Shown piece after piece: positions 53,125 to 63,006 of a stretch of 64,000 nucleotides of DNA. The translations under genes and the position numbers were made by a program. Within the stretch, counting starts at the first letter, position 1, and every line of letters begins with the position of its first letter. The notes below the pieces were generated by a model that was not told the DNA's origin, made no database searches, and saw nothing but the letters and a program-made list of their open reading frames with translations. Source of the stretch: Paenisporosarcina quisquiliarum (GTDB taxonomy: Bacteria > Bacillota > Bacilli > Bacillales_A > Planococcaceae); the NCBI RefSeq assembly GCF_027563315.1, contig NZ_JAMKBJ010000011.1, positions 1-64,000 on the forward strand. Direction: 5' to 3'.

Positions 53125-54381
53125 TCATGATGAAGGATAGAAGGAGTACGGTCCAACATCTTCTATCCAAATGTGCGCGTTTTCACCATTCGGATCAGCT
53201 ATCCATAAATCCCCTTTAGTATTCGCGATATCGATTTGTCTTACCCAAGTGATTTTATTAATCGAAGGCAAGAATTGTGGATAATAATCACCTTGATCTT
53301 TTGGTGGGTTAGTAATTTTTAATTGTTTCTGACTGTCTAAAGGTAAAAAATATAAGGATGGTTTAGGGCGCTTTTCAGGGTCATTTGACCATTCACTTTC
53401 TTTCACCCTGGATACAATAAGAGAACGCTCGTTAACCCATGTAAAGCCCATATCTGCATATTTTTTTGGTGTAAGGGTCAAAGTATGGTATGCAGGGAGT
53501 TCCGTTACTTTTAAGTCTTTATTTTTGAAACCAAATACAATTCGTCCTCCACCGGCGATGTAGCCGAGTAAACTATCCTTAAATGACCACTTTGGATTGA
53601 ATTCGAAGATGACCTCGTCAAGAACGGTAAATTCTTTCCCATCTGCTGAAATGACACAAAGCATATTACTGTCCATCGACCAAGAAGCGGTAGGCGACAC
53701 AATAAAAGATATCCATTTGTTATTTGGTGAATAAGCAAATGATTGGGCATTGATTGAAGGGATTTTGATTTCATCTTTCTGGAGTTCTTTTGGAAGCACA
53801 AAGAATTTATTCGCATTTTTAGATAAATCGCTGATGTTTTGATATCCAGCGGTTAATGAAATAGTGTAAAGGATTGGATTTGTCCATCCGTCTGGCCTTA
53901 AGGAAGCACTTGATGATGCGATAAAGCCCTTCCCATTCGGCTGCCATGCATAATCGTCAACACCGAGAGCGATGTTATAAAAACTCGTTAAGTCAGATAT
54001 GTTCAACACACCACCGTTTTGAAACGCAACAATATTTTCAGTTGGTGACCACTTTGGATTATATCCATCATAAAAAATTTTACTTTGCTTTTTGGTTGTT
54101 AAATCATACACCCACAATTCATTTTCAATAACTCGACTTTCATTTATGGTAGCAGGTACTTCTTTTTGATAAAGAAGCATTTTCCCATCAAAAGACCATT
54201 GTGGGGGATTAGGATAATTTGATTTTTGATCGGTCACCTTTTTTTCTAACCCTTTATCTTTGATCCACAAATAGCCATCCTTAATATAGGCGACTTTTAC
54301 TGACGAATCAGTTGGTGCCGCATTCGTCGTGGACGGGTATAAAAAACAAACGATCAAAAACAGATAAACAAACCTAGCCAT
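53125..54381 (-). CDS. Secreted TolB-like beta-propeller protein
   Basis: A 418-residue protein with a signal peptide (about 1-21, ending TTNAA) and no membrane anchor, so probably exported. The mature part has repeated propeller blades with W-S-x-[DE/T]-x-x-x-[IL] signatures: PQWSFDGKMLLYQ, PKWSPTENIVAFQ, AWQPNGKGFIASS, AYSPNNKWISFI, PKWSFKDSLLGYI. The closing blade DLWIADPNGENAHIW is typical of WD40-like PD40 repeats. It may bind peptidoglycan or peptides; the ligand is unknown. GAGGTGAT precedes the ATG on the minus strand. Confidence 0.82.
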   Translation of the reverse strand: MARFVYLFLIVCFLYPSTTNAAPTDSSVKVAYIKDGYLWIKDKGLEKKVTDQKSNYPNPPQWSFDGKMLLYQKEVPATINESRVIENELWVYDLTTKKQSKIFYDGYNPKWSPTENIVAFQNGGVLNISDLTSFYNIALGVDDYAWQPNGKGFIASSSASLRPDGWTNPILYTISLTAGYQNISDLSKNANKFFVLPKELQKDEIKIPSINAQSFAYSPNNKWISFIVSPTASWSMDSNMLCVISADGKEFTVLDEVIFEFNPKWSFKDSLLGYIAGGGRIVFGFKNKDLKVTELPAYHTLTLTPKKYADMGFTWVNERSLIVSRVKESEWSNDPEKRPKPSLYFLPLDSQKQLKITNPPKDQGDYYPQFLPSINKITWVRQIDIANTKGDLWIADPNGENAHIWIEDVGPYSFYPSS

Positions 54382-54448
54382 ATCATCACCTCTTAGATGT
54401 TATGTTGTACTGAACACTAGAACTTACACATGTAAAAATGGGAAAGTT

Positions 54449-54476
54449 TTTGCCGTTTAGTAAAAAGTGATATAAT
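54449..54476 (+). promoter_or_regulatory. Candidate sigma-A promoter of speD
   Basis: TTGCCG (54449-54454), a 16-base spacer and TATAAT (54471-54476). It would give a leader of about 125 bases before speD, in which no clear riboswitch was recognised. Confidence 0.5.
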
Positions 54477-54609
54477 TGTCTGTATGTTTCACAATAATGG
54501 ATTCGGGAAAAATATAGCCTGTGAAGAATACAAATTTTTTTCACCATCTATTTTTTAACTACTTTGCGAAATTTGTCTAATAATCAGTCGAGAAGGGAAT
54601 TACATAAAA

Positions 54610-55410
54610 ATGAGTTTAACTCCAAATGAAAGAATTAAATTACACGGTTTTAATAATTTAACTAAAACATTAAGCTTCAACATGTATGACATCTGCTACA
54701 CAAGAACGAAGGAAGAGCGAGAGGCGTATATCAATTATATTGATGAACAATATAATGCAGAGCGTCTGACAAACATCTTAACCAACGTTTCAGATATGAT
54801 TGAGGCAAACATTTTAAACATTGCCAAACAAGATTATGAACCACAAGGTGCCAGTGTAACAATTTTGGTTTCAGAGGGACCAGTTGACGAATCCCCATTG
54901 GAATCATTCAAGCAATCTCCAGGTCCTGATGCGGTAGTTGGACATTTAGATAAAAGTCATATAACGGTTCACACATATCCTGAGTACCATCCTGATGAAG
55001 GTATCAGTACATTCCGAGCAGATATCGATATTTCAACATGTGGCGAAATTTCTCCATTAAAAGCATTGAATTATTTGATTCACTCTTTTGAAACCGATGT
55101 TATGGTTATTGATTATCGTGTTCGTGGCTTCACAAGAGACGTAGAAGGTCATAAACTCTTTATCGATCATGACATCAATTCTATCCAGAACTACATTCCT
55201 GAGAGCGTTCAAGACGTTTTCCAAATGATCGATGTGAACGTCTACCAGGAAAATATCTTCCATACAAAATGTAAGCTGAAGAAATTCGATCTGAACAATT
55301 ACTTATTTGGATACAAGGAAGATACGTTGTCTGAAGAAGAAAAGATTGAGATTACGAAGAAGCTGAAAAAAGAAATGGATGAAATTTTCTACGCAAAAAA
55401 TATGGCTTAA
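54610..55410 (+). CDS. speD: S-adenosylmethionine decarboxylase proenzyme (long, E. coli-type)
   Basis: A 266-residue pyruvoyl enzyme that makes decarboxylated SAM, the aminopropyl donor for spermidine. Self-cleavage should occur at Lys115-Ser116 in [16 protein letters not shown], which generates the pyruvoyl group. The conserved [20 protein letters not shown] follows. The length is that of the E. coli-type enzyme (about 264), not the short Bacillus SpeH type of about 125. No spermidine synthase lies nearby. GAAGGG is 12 bases before the ATG. Confidence 0.93.
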   Translation: MSLTPNERIKLHGFNNLTKTLSFNMYDICYTRTKEEREAYINYIDEQYNAERLTNILTNVSDMIEANILNIAKQDYEPQGASVTILVSEGPVDESPLESFKQSPGPDAVVGHLDKSHITVHTYPEYHPDEGISTFRADIDISTCGEISPLKALNYLIHSFETDVMVIDYRVRGFTRDVEGHKLFIDHDINSIQNYIPESVQDVFQMIDVNVYQENIFHTKCKLKKFDLNNYLFGYKEDTLSEEEKIEITKKLKKEMDEIFYAKNMA

Positions 55411-55416
55411 ATAGAT

Positions 55417-55445
55417 AAAAAAGGACCCAATCGGGTCCTTTTTTC
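55417..55445. terminator. Bidirectional terminator between speD and namA
   Basis: AAAAAAGGACCC / GGGTCCTTTTTT with a 4-base loop; symmetric, serving the convergent genes. Confidence 0.9.
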
Positions 55446-55454
55446 TATCCTGTC

Positions 55455-56477
55455 TTATAACCATCCGCGCTCATATTGTACCGGTGACTTGATTTCCGTG
55501 CGAAGTTCTTTTGCTGCACGATAAGGCCAATATGGATCCCTTAATAATTCACGTGCTAAAAAGATTAAATCTGCACGTTCATTTTTGAGGATTTCCTCGG
55601 CTTGAAGTGGGGAAGTGATCATTCCTACTGCACCTGTCGCAATCGGTGTCTCATATTTAATTGTTTCAGCAAACTTCACCTGATAGCCGGGGAATGAATC
55701 GATTGTTGCCGGGACATTCGCTCCCGAACTGACATCGATTAAATCAACGTCTTGTTCTTTCATCCATTTGGTCATTGTTACATAGGATTCTGGTGTCATG
55801 CCGCCTTCCGTATAATCATGTGCAGATATGCGGACAAACAATGGCCCTTCCCAAACACTGCGAACAGCGTCAATTACTTCGCGAAGTAATCGGTACCGGT
55901 TTTCGTCGCTTCCACCGTATTCATCCGTGCGTTTATTTGTCAGTGGGGATAAAAACTCATTGATTAAGTAACCATGTGCACCGTGCAGTTCAATGACATC
56001 GAATCCAGCTTCTTTCGCACGAATTGCACCATCTTTAAAAGCATTGACAGTTTTAGCAATATCATCTGTTGACATTTCAACTGGTGTTTTATATTGATCA
56101 TTAAAGGCTAAAGGGGAAGGGGCAAAAATATCACCATCCACCGTCGCTTTACGGCCTGCGTGTGCAAGTTGGATGCCTGTTTTTGAGCCATGCACTTTCA
56201 TGGTTTGAACGAGCTCAGATAAACCGGCTGTGTGCTCATCACTCCATATGCCAAGATCCTGTGCAGATATTCGACCTTCAGGTAAAACGGCAGTAGCTTC
56301 CAAAATGATTAAGCCAACTTGCCCCACAGCACGAGTTGGGTAGTGAACACGATGCCAATCTTCAACTTGCCCATCTTGATTGTGACTTGAATACATGCAC
56401 ATCGGTGCCATTACGATTCGATTTTTAAACGTCACATTTTTAATTGTATATTCTTCGAATAATTTAGCTTTTGCCAT
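55455..56477 (-). CDS. namA: NADPH dehydrogenase NamA (YqjM, Old Yellow Enzyme)
   Basis: A 340-residue FMN flavoprotein that reduces alpha,beta-unsaturated carbonyls with NADPH. It starts [20 protein letters not shown] and has MCMYS (the FMN-tuning Cys of the YqjM subgroup), QLAHAGRKA, the [20 protein letters not shown] active-site block with its His pair, and a C-terminal Arg-finger-bearing QYERGW. GGAGGAG precedes the ATG on the minus strand. It lies beside proI as yqjM does in B. subtilis. Confidence 0.95.
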   Translation of the reverse strand: MAKAKLFEEYTIKNVTFKNRIVMAPMCMYSSHNQDGQVEDWHRVHYPTRAVGQVGLIILEATAVLPEGRISAQDLGIWSDEHTAGLSELVQTMKVHGSKTGIQLAHAGRKATVDGDIFAPSPLAFNDQYKTPVEMSTDDIAKTVNAFKDGAIRAKEAGFDVIELHGAHGYLINEFLSPLTNKRTDEYGGSDENRYRLLREVIDAVRSVWEGPLFVRISAHDYTEGGMTPESYVTMTKWMKEQDVDLIDVSSGANVPATIDSFPGYQVKFAETIKYETPIATGAVGMITSPLQAEEILKNERADLIFLARELLRDPYWPYRAAKELRTEIKSPVQYERGWL

Positions 56478-56526
56478 AAAATGCTACTCCTCCTTTATGT
56501 ATATGAGGTAGTATAGCAAATTTACC

Positions 56527-57339
56527 CTAAATATAGCGCTTCCCAAGCTCACGGGAACGTGATTCAGCTTCGTTCAAGCAACTGCCAAGCATGTCGATAA
56601 ACCCTTTTTCCTGCAATGCTTGAATCCCGGCTTCTGTTGTTCCACCAGGACTTGTGACATGTTCTCGCAAAGTAGCTGGAGAATCGGTTGATTGTTTTAA
56701 CATCTCAGCTGAACCGGCCAATGTTTGGACGAGTAAGTTACGAGCAACGTGTGGGTCAAGGCCGCTCGCGACTGCAGCTTTTTCAAAGGCTTCGACAAAG
56801 TAATACACGTATGCTGGTCCGCTTCCGGATAAAGCTGTAATGACATGCAGCTGATCTTCTTCTACCTCGATGACGGATCCAATTGTACCCAGTAGTTTCA
56901 AGATTTCCTCTTTGTCTGTTTGAGTCATCATTTCATTCCAGGCTACTGCACTTGCAGACATTCCGATCGTAGCAGATGTATTAGGCATACAACGGGCAAT
57001 TGGACGTTCGCCAAGTCCTTGAGCGATTGTTGTTATAGGAACTCCTGCAAGAATTGATAGCACCACAGCAGTTTTGGAAAGGTAAGGGGCTACTGCCTGC
57101 ATGCCCGCCTGAACATCTTTAGGTTTCATCGCCAGAATAATCAATTCGGCTGTTTTTAAAACGTCTTTGTTTTCAGAAACGACTTGAACGCCGTATGTTT
57201 CGTTAAGAGAAGTCAACTTTTTGCGATCGGATTTGTTCATGACAAATACCTTTTCCGGGGCAACAGTCGCCTCTTTCATCCAGCCATGAATCATCGCTTT
57301 CGCCATTGAACCCGCTCCAACAAACACAATCGTTTTCAT
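56527..57339 (-). CDS. proI: Pyrroline-5-carboxylate reductase
   Basis: A 270-residue NADPH enzyme for the last step of proline synthesis. The dinucleotide motif FVGAGSMAKAMIHGW is at residues 5-19, with PNTSATIGMSASAV and ALSGSGPAYVYYFVEAF as the P5C-reductase signature and TSPGGTTEAGIQAL at the C-terminus. AAGGAGGAG precedes the ATG on the minus strand. Expression should be controlled by the T-box leader just upstream, so it responds to proline starvation. Confidence 0.96.
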   Translation of the reverse strand: MKTIVFVGAGSMAKAMIHGWMKEATVAPEKVFVMNKSDRKKLTSLNETYGVQVVSENKDVLKTAELIILAMKPKDVQAGMQAVAPYLSKTAVVLSILAGVPITTIAQGLGERPIARCMPNTSATIGMSASAVAWNEMMTQTDKEEILKLLGTIGSVIEVEEDQLHVITALSGSGPAYVYYFVEAFEKAAVASGLDPHVARNLLVQTLAGSAEMLKQSTDSPATLREHVTSPGGTTEAGIQALQEKGFIDMLGSCLNEAESRSRELGKRYI

Positions 57340-57361
57340 TGTTACTCCTCCTTTTTTGTAT

Positions 57362-57604
57362 AAAAAAATGCGCTCCCGTCCTAATAAAAGGACGAAAACG
57401 CATGTTTCCGCGGTACCACCTTGTTTTGCCCCGCGTGGAGCACAACTTGTTCCTTCTTATCGCGAAGGTACGGCCATGTTTGCATGGCGGCTCCAAAGTA
57501 GGTTCATCCTGTGAGCGGAAGTGTGTCTTTCAGCCGGTGAACACACTCTCTTCATTCCTTCAACACGATTACTGATCTTTATCAAAGCCTGAACGTTCTA
57601 AATT
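57362..57604 (-). promoter_or_regulatory. T-box leader (tRNA-sensing riboswitch), probably tRNA-Pro
   Basis: On the minus strand the T-box sequence AAGGTGGTACCGCGG is at 57422-57408. A terminator hairpin follows (GCGTTTTCGTCC / GGACGGGAGCGC, 57401-57370) with a seven-T tail. Upstream lies a Stem I region with AGAGAG, GGCTGAAAG and the specifier-side GAA-CCT-ACTTTGGAG. If the triplet after GAA is the specifier, it is CCU (Pro), which fits the proI gene. Uncharged tRNA would stabilise the antiterminator. Confidence 0.9.
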
Positions 57605-57610
57605 ATCGAA

Positions 57611-57640
57611 ATTATAGGCTTGCAAATGAATAGATGTCAA
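57611..57640 (-). promoter_or_regulatory. Sigma-A promoter of the T-box-proI unit
   Basis: On the minus strand TTGACA (57640-57635), an 18-base spacer and TATAAT (57616-57611), with transcription expected from about 57604. The remaining gap, 57641-57823, shows only AT-rich sequence and TACAAT at 57783 as a possible -10 for yqjP. Confidence 0.8.
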
Positions 57641-57823
57641 CTGAAGAATAGTAAAAAGAATTCTGGGTAATTTCAGTATATGCAATAAGGGTGTGATATT
57701 TCCCCATTTCATTTTAACTTTGTGATTCGATCGTGCTTTACCATTTATTATTTGAAAAGTGACGTGAACATGGAAAACTTGTACAATGGAGTGAATAGTG
57801 ATTCATTTTAAGGAGAATGCCAT

Positions 57824-58768
57824 ATGATCCACAAACTTATTTTGCCTACACCTTTTGCGGTTGGAGATGTTAATGCCTATCTATTAAAAGGAGATTCGCT
57901 TTCGCTAGTTGATGCTGGTCCAAAAACACCCGATGCGTATGCAGCACTCGAACGTGGAATAAAAGAAGCGGGCTATTCGTTCAAGGACGTAGAACAAGTA
58001 TTTTTGACCCACCATCACCCCGACCATGCAGGCTGGATCGATGCTTTTCCAAATGCCAAAGTATATGGCCATGCCTATAATGATCTTTGGTTGACGCGGG
58101 ATCCAGCTTTTTTTGCCTATCATGATGAATTTTATTTAGAACGTTTGATTGAAGAAGGCGTTCCGCAAAAATATCATGCATGGGTCGAAAAAATGAAACG
58201 TCCAGTCGCTTTCATGGGCAATCGCCCACTTGATATGACAGTGGAGGAGGGCGATGCACTTCCAGGGCATCCAGGTTGGACGGTTGTGGAAACACTAGGT
58301 CATGCACAGAGCCATGTTTCTTTTTGGCATGCTGAAAGTAAAGAAATGATCGGCGGGGACCATATATTAGAAAAAATTTCATCAAACCCTTTGATTGAAC
58401 CACCTTTAGATCCAAGTGCCGGTCGACCGCAAGCGATGATTCAATACAACGAATCATTAAGAAAGGTCATGACCATGCCTGTAGAGAAAATATACAGTGG
58501 TCACGGGAATGAAGTATATAATGTCCATGCATTGATTGCACATCGATTGGAAAAACAGCATGACCGTGCGATGAAAGTACATGCGATGCTTGCCGAGACA
58601 CATCTAACTATTTTTGAAATCACTCAAAAATTATTCCCATCTGTTTATGAGAAAGAGCTCGGCCTGACACTTTCTGAAACGATTGGACAAGTAGATTATT
58701 TACTTGCTGAAGGACTCGCAATTGAATCACGAGATCAAGATGGGGTATTCACTTATGGACAAGCCTAA
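57824..58768 (+). CDS. yqjP: Metallo-beta-lactamase-fold hydrolase (YqjP-like)
   Basis: A 314-residue MBL-fold protein with metal ligands in LTHHHPDHAGWIDAF (H-x-H-x-D-H), TLGHAQSHVSFWH and GGDHIL, and a C-terminal winged-helix-like domain typical of the LACTB2/YqjP subgroup. The product may be a hydrolase acting on thioesters or similar; the substrate is unknown. AAGGAGA precedes the ATG. Its end overlaps the next gene by 14 bases. Both order and orientation match B. subtilis yqjP-yqjQ. Confidence 0.88.
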   Translation: MIHKLILPTPFAVGDVNAYLLKGDSLSLVDAGPKTPDAYAALERGIKEAGYSFKDVEQVFLTHHHPDHAGWIDAFPNAKVYGHAYNDLWLTRDPAFFAYHDEFYLERLIEEGVPQKYHAWVEKMKRPVAFMGNRPLDMTVEEGDALPGHPGWTVVETLGHAQSHVSFWHAESKEMIGGDHILEKISSNPLIEPPLDPSAGRPQAMIQYNESLRKVMTMPVEKIYSGHGNEVYNVHALIAHRLEKQHDRAMKVHAMLAETHLTIFEITQKLFPSVYEKELGLTLSETIGQVDYLLAEGLAIESRDQDGVFTYGQA

Positions 58769-59507
58769 AACAGTTCTGATTACAGGTGCGACAAGTGGCG
58801 TAGGTATGCAAGTCGCAAATGATTTAAACAAACAAGGATACACCGTTTATGCAACAGGTCGTTCTAAAACTGCGCTTGAAAAACTCAGTTCTCTTGGTAT
58901 TCATACAATAGAAGCTGACTTGTTGACTGATCATGGTTTAGAGAATGTTAGTCGTCAATGTCCGGCTCCAGATGTCATTGTTTTTTCCGCTGGCGTAGGA
59001 ACGTTTGCTTTGGCACATGAGACTTCTGACCAACAAATTGATGACATGATGACCATCAATGTAACAACACCCATGAAATTGACGAGCAGGTTTTTACCTT
59101 TCATGTTAGAAAGGAAATCAGGGCATCTTATTTATGTCGCTTCACAAGCGGGGAAAATTGCTACACCAAAAGCTTCCGTCTATGCAGCGACGAAGCACGC
59201 CCTTCTTGGTTATGCTAACGCTACCAGAATGGAAGTCCAGCCTTACGGAATCCACGTGACGACAATCAATCCTGGACCTATCGATACACCATTCTTGGAT
59301 TTAGCGGATTCAACTGGCACATATAAAAGTTCGCTGAAAAAGTTCTTGTTATCAGTCGGGGAAGTTTCAAGTGCGATTGTAAGAGTAATTGAACGTCCTG
59401 TACGTGAAGTGGACTTGCCTTGGTATATGGGCATTTCGAGTAAAGCATACAATCTGGCTCCTTCACTAATTGAACGGGTGGGACGAGATTTTTTCATGAA
59501 AAAATAA
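58755..59507 (+). CDS. yqjQ: Short-chain dehydrogenase/reductase (YqjQ-like)
   Basis: A 250-residue classical SDR with the cofactor motif VLITGATSGVGMQVANDL, NAG-region variant FSAGVG, the catalytic Ser in YVASQAGKIATPKASVYAAT and the Y-x-x-x-K pair in the same block. The substrate is unknown. The ATG at 58755 lies inside the end of yqjP with a GGGG 9 bases upstream; 58740 is an alternative. A terminator follows. Confidence 0.9.
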   Translation: MDKPKTVLITGATSGVGMQVANDLNKQGYTVYATGRSKTALEKLSSLGIHTIEADLLTDHGLENVSRQCPAPDVIVFSAGVGTFALAHETSDQQIDDMMTINVTTPMKLTSRFLPFMLERKSGHLIYVASQAGKIATPKASVYAATKHALLGYANATRMEVQPYGIHVTTINPGPIDTPFLDLADSTGTYKSSLKKFLLSVGEVSSAIVRVIERPVREVDLPWYMGISSKAYNLAPSLIERVGRDFFMKK

Positions 59508-59518
59508 AAATGGGTAAA

Positions 59519-59547
59519 AGAGCAGCCAAAGTGGTTGCTCTTTTTTT
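59519..59547 (+). terminator. Terminator after yqjQ
   Basis: AGAGCAGCCA / TGGTTGCTCT around a short loop, followed by seven T residues. Confidence 0.85.
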
Positions 59548-59582
59548 GAATAATTAAACTTTTAAAATGTATGAGTATTCAC

Positions 59583-59611
59583 TTGTATACATTTTTATTA
59601 CATGTTATCAT
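59583..59611 (+). promoter_or_regulatory. Candidate sigma-A promoter of argGH
   Basis: TTGTAT (59583-59588), a 17-base spacer and TATCAT (59606-59611). Transcription would start near 59618, inside the first ARG box. Confidence 0.55.
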
Positions 59612-59614
59612 TCG

Positions 59615-59649
59615 TGTATATTAATTCATAATCAATGAATAAACATACA
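59615..59649 (+). promoter_or_regulatory. Tandem ARG boxes of the argGH operator
   Basis: TGTATATTAATTCA (59615-59628) fits the ARG-box consensus TGNATAWWWWTNCA exactly, and TGAATAAACATACA (59636-59649) fits with one mismatch. The 21-bp spacing is the classical arrangement for an ArgR/AhrC hexamer. The pair overlaps the predicted start of transcription, so arginine should repress argGH through AhrC. Confidence 0.75.
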
Positions 59650-59666
59650 TTCAGGAGGAATGACAT

Positions 59667-60875
59667 ATGAACAAAAAAGTAGTTCTCGCATATTCAGGTG
59701 GATTAGATACATCCGTAGCAATTCCATGGTTAAAAGAACAAGGTTATGATGTAATCGCTGTTTGTCTAGATGTTGGTGAAGGAAAAGATTTAGAGTTCAT
59801 TAAAAAGAAAGCCATTCAAGTTGGGGCTGTTGAAAGTTATATGGTTGATGCAAAAGAAGAATTTGCAAATGAATATGCATTGCTCGCACTTCAAGCTCAT
59901 ACTTGGTATGAAGGAAAATACCCTTTGGTTTCGGCATTATCCCGTCCATTGATTTCGAAAAAATTGGTTGAAATCGCGCACCAGACAGGTGCAAATGCCG
60001 TAGCTCATGGCTGTACAGGAAAAGGCAATGACCAAGTGCGTTTTGAAGTATCGATTAAAGCACTGGATCCATCGCTTGAAGTGATCGCACCTGTCCGTGC
60101 ATGGGGCTGGTCTCGTGAAGAAGAAATCGACTACGCAAAGAAAAATAACATTCCGATTCCAATCAATTTGGATAGCCCGTTTTCAATTGATCAAAATCTC
60201 TGGGGACGTTCGAACGAATGTGGCATTTTGGAAAACCCATGGGCTGCACCTCCAGCGGATGCTTATGATTTAACTGTTGCACTCGAAGATACACCAGATA
60301 CAGCAGATATGATTGAAATTACATTTGAACAAGGTGTACCAGTCGCATTGAACGGTGTAGCATATCCACTAGCTGAGCTTATTTCCGAGTTGAATATTGT
60401 AGCTGGAAAACACGGCGTCGGACGTATCGACCATGTTGAAAATCGTTTAGTTGGAATAAAATCACGCGAAGTATATGAAGTTCCTGGAGCACACACACTA
60501 TTATTAGCTCATAAAGAACTTGAGGACATTACGCTTGTAAAAGAACTAGCACATTTCAAACCGGTTATTGAGAAAAAATTAACCGAACTGATCTACGAAG
60601 GATTATGGTTCTCTCCTTTGAAAGTGGCTCTTGAAGCATTCCTGAAAGAAACACAAGTGTATGTGAACGGTGTGGTGCGTGTGAAATTATTTAAAGGTCA
60701 CGCCATTGTCGAAGGTCGTAAATCGCCGAATTCGTTGTATGACGAAAAACTTGCGACTTATACAACGGATGATGAATTCAATCATGAATCTGCCGTAGGC
60801 TTCATCGAACTATGGGGTCTACCGACAAAAGTTCATGCCATGGTTAACAAAGGAAAAGAGAAGGTGTCGGTATGA
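59667..60875 (+). CDS. argG: Argininosuccinate synthase
   Basis: A 402-residue enzyme joining citrulline and aspartate with ATP. The P-loop-like [14 protein letters not shown] is at the N-terminus, followed by [35 protein letters not shown] and [16 protein letters not shown]. Length is normal. AGGAGGAA precedes the ATG. It overlaps argH by four bases in one operon, with the ARG-box operator directly upstream. Confidence 0.97.
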   Translation: MNKKVVLAYSGGLDTSVAIPWLKEQGYDVIAVCLDVGEGKDLEFIKKKAIQVGAVESYMVDAKEEFANEYALLALQAHTWYEGKYPLVSALSRPLISKKLVEIAHQTGANAVAHGCTGKGNDQVRFEVSIKALDPSLEVIAPVRAWGWSREEEIDYAKKNNIPIPINLDSPFSIDQNLWGRSNECGILENPWAAPPADAYDLTVALEDTPDTADMIEITFEQGVPVALNGVAYPLAELISELNIVAGKHGVGRIDHVENRLVGIKSREVYEVPGAHTLLLAHKELEDITLVKELAHFKPVIEKKLTELIYEGLWFSPLKVALEAFLKETQVYVNGVVRVKLFKGHAIVEGRKSPNSLYDEKLATYTTDDEFNHESAVGFIELWGLPTKVHAMVNKGKEKVSV

Positions 60876-62242
60876 CCAAACTATGGGGCGGCCGTTTTCA
60901 AAAGTCTGCTGAAGAGTGGGTGGATGAATTTGGCGCATCCATCGGCTTTGATCAACAACTCGTCATGGAAGATTTGGCGTGCAGCATGGCACATGTAAAA
61001 ATGCTTGGCGACTGCGGTATTTTACCTGCTGAAGACGTAAGCAAAATTATCGAAGGTCTCGGGCAATTGAAAGTAAAAGCCGCGAATGATGAGCTGGTAT
61101 TTGAAGTTGCTAATGAAGATATTCATTTAAATCTGGAAAAGATGTTGATCGACTTAATTGGACCGGTTGGTGGTAAGATGCATACGGCTCGCAGTCGAAA
61201 TGACCAAGTCGCAACTGATATGCACCTCTTCCTGAAACATCGTGTTGTAGAAATTATCGAGAGCATCAAAGCTTTTCAAAAAGCTATATTGACTCAGGCA
61301 GAACAACATATTGAAACGATTGCACCTGGTTATACGCATCTGCAACGCGCACAACCGATATCGTTTGCCCATCATTTGATGGCTTACTTTTGGATGCTTG
61401 AGCGTGATCAGGAACGTTTGTCCGAATCACTTAAACGTATTGATATTTCTCCATTAGGTGCCGGTGCACTTGCAGGTACGACATTCCCAATTGACCGCGA
61501 AAAAGCAGCCAATACTCTTGGGTTTGAGCAAGTGTACCAAAATAGCATGGATGCCGTGAGTGACCGTGATTTCATCGTGGAATTTTTAAGTAATGCATCA
61601 CTTGTGATGATGCACTTATCGCGTTTCGCTGAAGAAATCATTCTGTGGTCGAGCCAGGAGTTTCAATTTATTGAACTCGATGATGCGTTCGCCACAGGCT
61701 CCAGCATCATGCCTCAAAAGAAAAACCCCGATATGGCGGAGTTAATTCGCGGGAAAACGGGTCGTGTGTATGGGAACTTATTTAGTCTGCTTACAACGCT
61801 AAAAGGATTGCCACTCACGTATAACAAAGACATGCAAGAAGACAAAGAAGGCATGTTCGATACGGTTCAAACTTTGAATGGATCACTTCAAATTTTTGAA
61901 GGAATGGTCAGAACCATGACAGTCCATACAAAGCGATTAAATGAAGCGGTGCATCAAGACTTTTCAAATGCTACGGAACTGGCCGATTACTTAGCAACAA
62001 AAGGCATGCCATTCCGTGAAGCACATGAAGTCACAGGGAAGCTTGTATTCCTATGTATCCAGCGCGGCATTTACTTGTTGGACCTAACGATAGAAGACTT
62101 GCAAGAAGCCAGTCATTTAATTCAACCCGATATCTATGATGTACTGTCACCCGAAGCGGCAGTGAAGCGAAGAAATTCGCTTGGTGGAACTGGCTTTGAC
62201 CAAGTCCGTATGCAAATTGAAAAAGCAAAAACATTAGTATGA
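60872..62242 (+). CDS. argH: Argininosuccinate lyase
   Basis: A 456-residue member of the fumarase/aspartase superfamily that splits argininosuccinate into arginine and fumarate. It has [39 protein letters not shown], the catalytic His in [20 protein letters not shown] and the Ser loop [18 protein letters not shown] lies before the ATG inside argG. It completes arginine synthesis from citrulline and is closed by a strong terminator. Confidence 0.97.
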   Translation: MTKLWGGRFQKSAEEWVDEFGASIGFDQQLVMEDLACSMAHVKMLGDCGILPAEDVSKIIEGLGQLKVKAANDELVFEVANEDIHLNLEKMLIDLIGPVGGKMHTARSRNDQVATDMHLFLKHRVVEIIESIKAFQKAILTQAEQHIETIAPGYTHLQRAQPISFAHHLMAYFWMLERDQERLSESLKRIDISPLGAGALAGTTFPIDREKAANTLGFEQVYQNSMDAVSDRDFIVEFLSNASLVMMHLSRFAEEIILWSSQEFQFIELDDAFATGSSIMPQKKNPDMAELIRGKTGRVYGNLFSLLTTLKGLPLTYNKDMQEDKEGMFDTVQTLNGSLQIFEGMVRTMTVHTKRLNEAVHQDFSNATELADYLATKGMPFREAHEVTGKLVFLCIQRGIYLLDLTIEDLQEASHLIQPDIYDVLSPEAAVKRRNSLGGTGFDQVRMQIEKAKTLV

Positions 62243-62243
62243 A

Positions 62244-62288
62244 AACATCCCACTTGTTAAGCAGTAGCTGACAGGTGGGATGTTTTTT
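62244..62288 (+). terminator. Terminator of argGH
   Basis: CATCCCAC-TTGT pairs with ACAG-GTGGGATG around a 17-base loop, followed by six T residues. Confidence 0.85.
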
Positions 62289-62395
62289 GCTTATATGCAA
62301 TAACTCGATTGATCAAGTTGAATGCTAATATATCTTTAGTGAAATTGTAACTTTATGAACTTTCCCCCGTCTTATTTCAAAAGGTGGGAAATATT

Positions 62396-62857
62396 GTGAA
62401 GACGAAGAGAATAATGATTACATACATTAGCATTGCTTTACTTATGTTGGTTGGGTGTGAAGAGAAAACTAGTAATCCAGTTGGAGAAGTGCAAAAAGTA
62501 GTAATTCTGACTCATAAAGCTGAGATTCAAGAGGTCCCAAGCTCAAGAGACGGGATTACGTTAGAAATGGAAAAAGTTCAGTATAAACCGTATGATAAAG
62601 AAATTACTTTAAACGTTATCAATGAAAGCACTAAGGATTTAACTGAAGGAAATCATTTCTACCTACAGAAAAAAGAGAATGGAATATGGTTTGAAATCCC
62701 GTATAAGAAGAAGATGTTTACAGAAGAAGGATTAATAATCAGAGAAAAAGCGTCAATGACTCTTAAGGTGAGCGAACTAAAGTATGAGTTTTCTCCAGGC
62801 GAATACAGAGCTGTTTTTAATAAACTAGCTGCTCCATTCGAAGTGACTTTAAACTAA
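62396..62857 (+). CDS. Lipoprotein with immunoglobulin-like domain
   Basis: A 153-residue protein with a basic N-terminus and lipobox LMLVGC (Cys near residue 21). The mature part has LEMEKVQYKPYDKEITLNVI, then a loop and SPGEYRAVFNKLAAPFEV, resembling the Ig-like domain found in small exported Bacillales proteins that ends in G-x-Y-R. The GTG at 62396 is chosen because AAAGGTGG is 8 bases upstream. Function unknown. Confidence 0.72.
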   Translation: MKTKRIMITYISIALLMLVGCEEKTSNPVGEVQKVVILTHKAEIQEVPSSRDGITLEMEKVQYKPYDKEITLNVINESTKDLTEGNHFYLQKKENGIWFEIPYKKKMFTEEGLIIREKASMTLKVSELKYEFSPGEYRAVFNKLAAPFEVTLN

Positions 62858-63006
62858 AGCGAGCTGCCTCTATTTGGCAGCTTTTTGTGTGGAATTTTTA
62901 TGAAAATCAATGAAACAGGACATTAATTCATGATTAGAACAAATTATGATAAACATCTTTTCTTAAACTCTCGATCCCATATGTAGAATAAAAGGAGGAA
63001 GATTTT

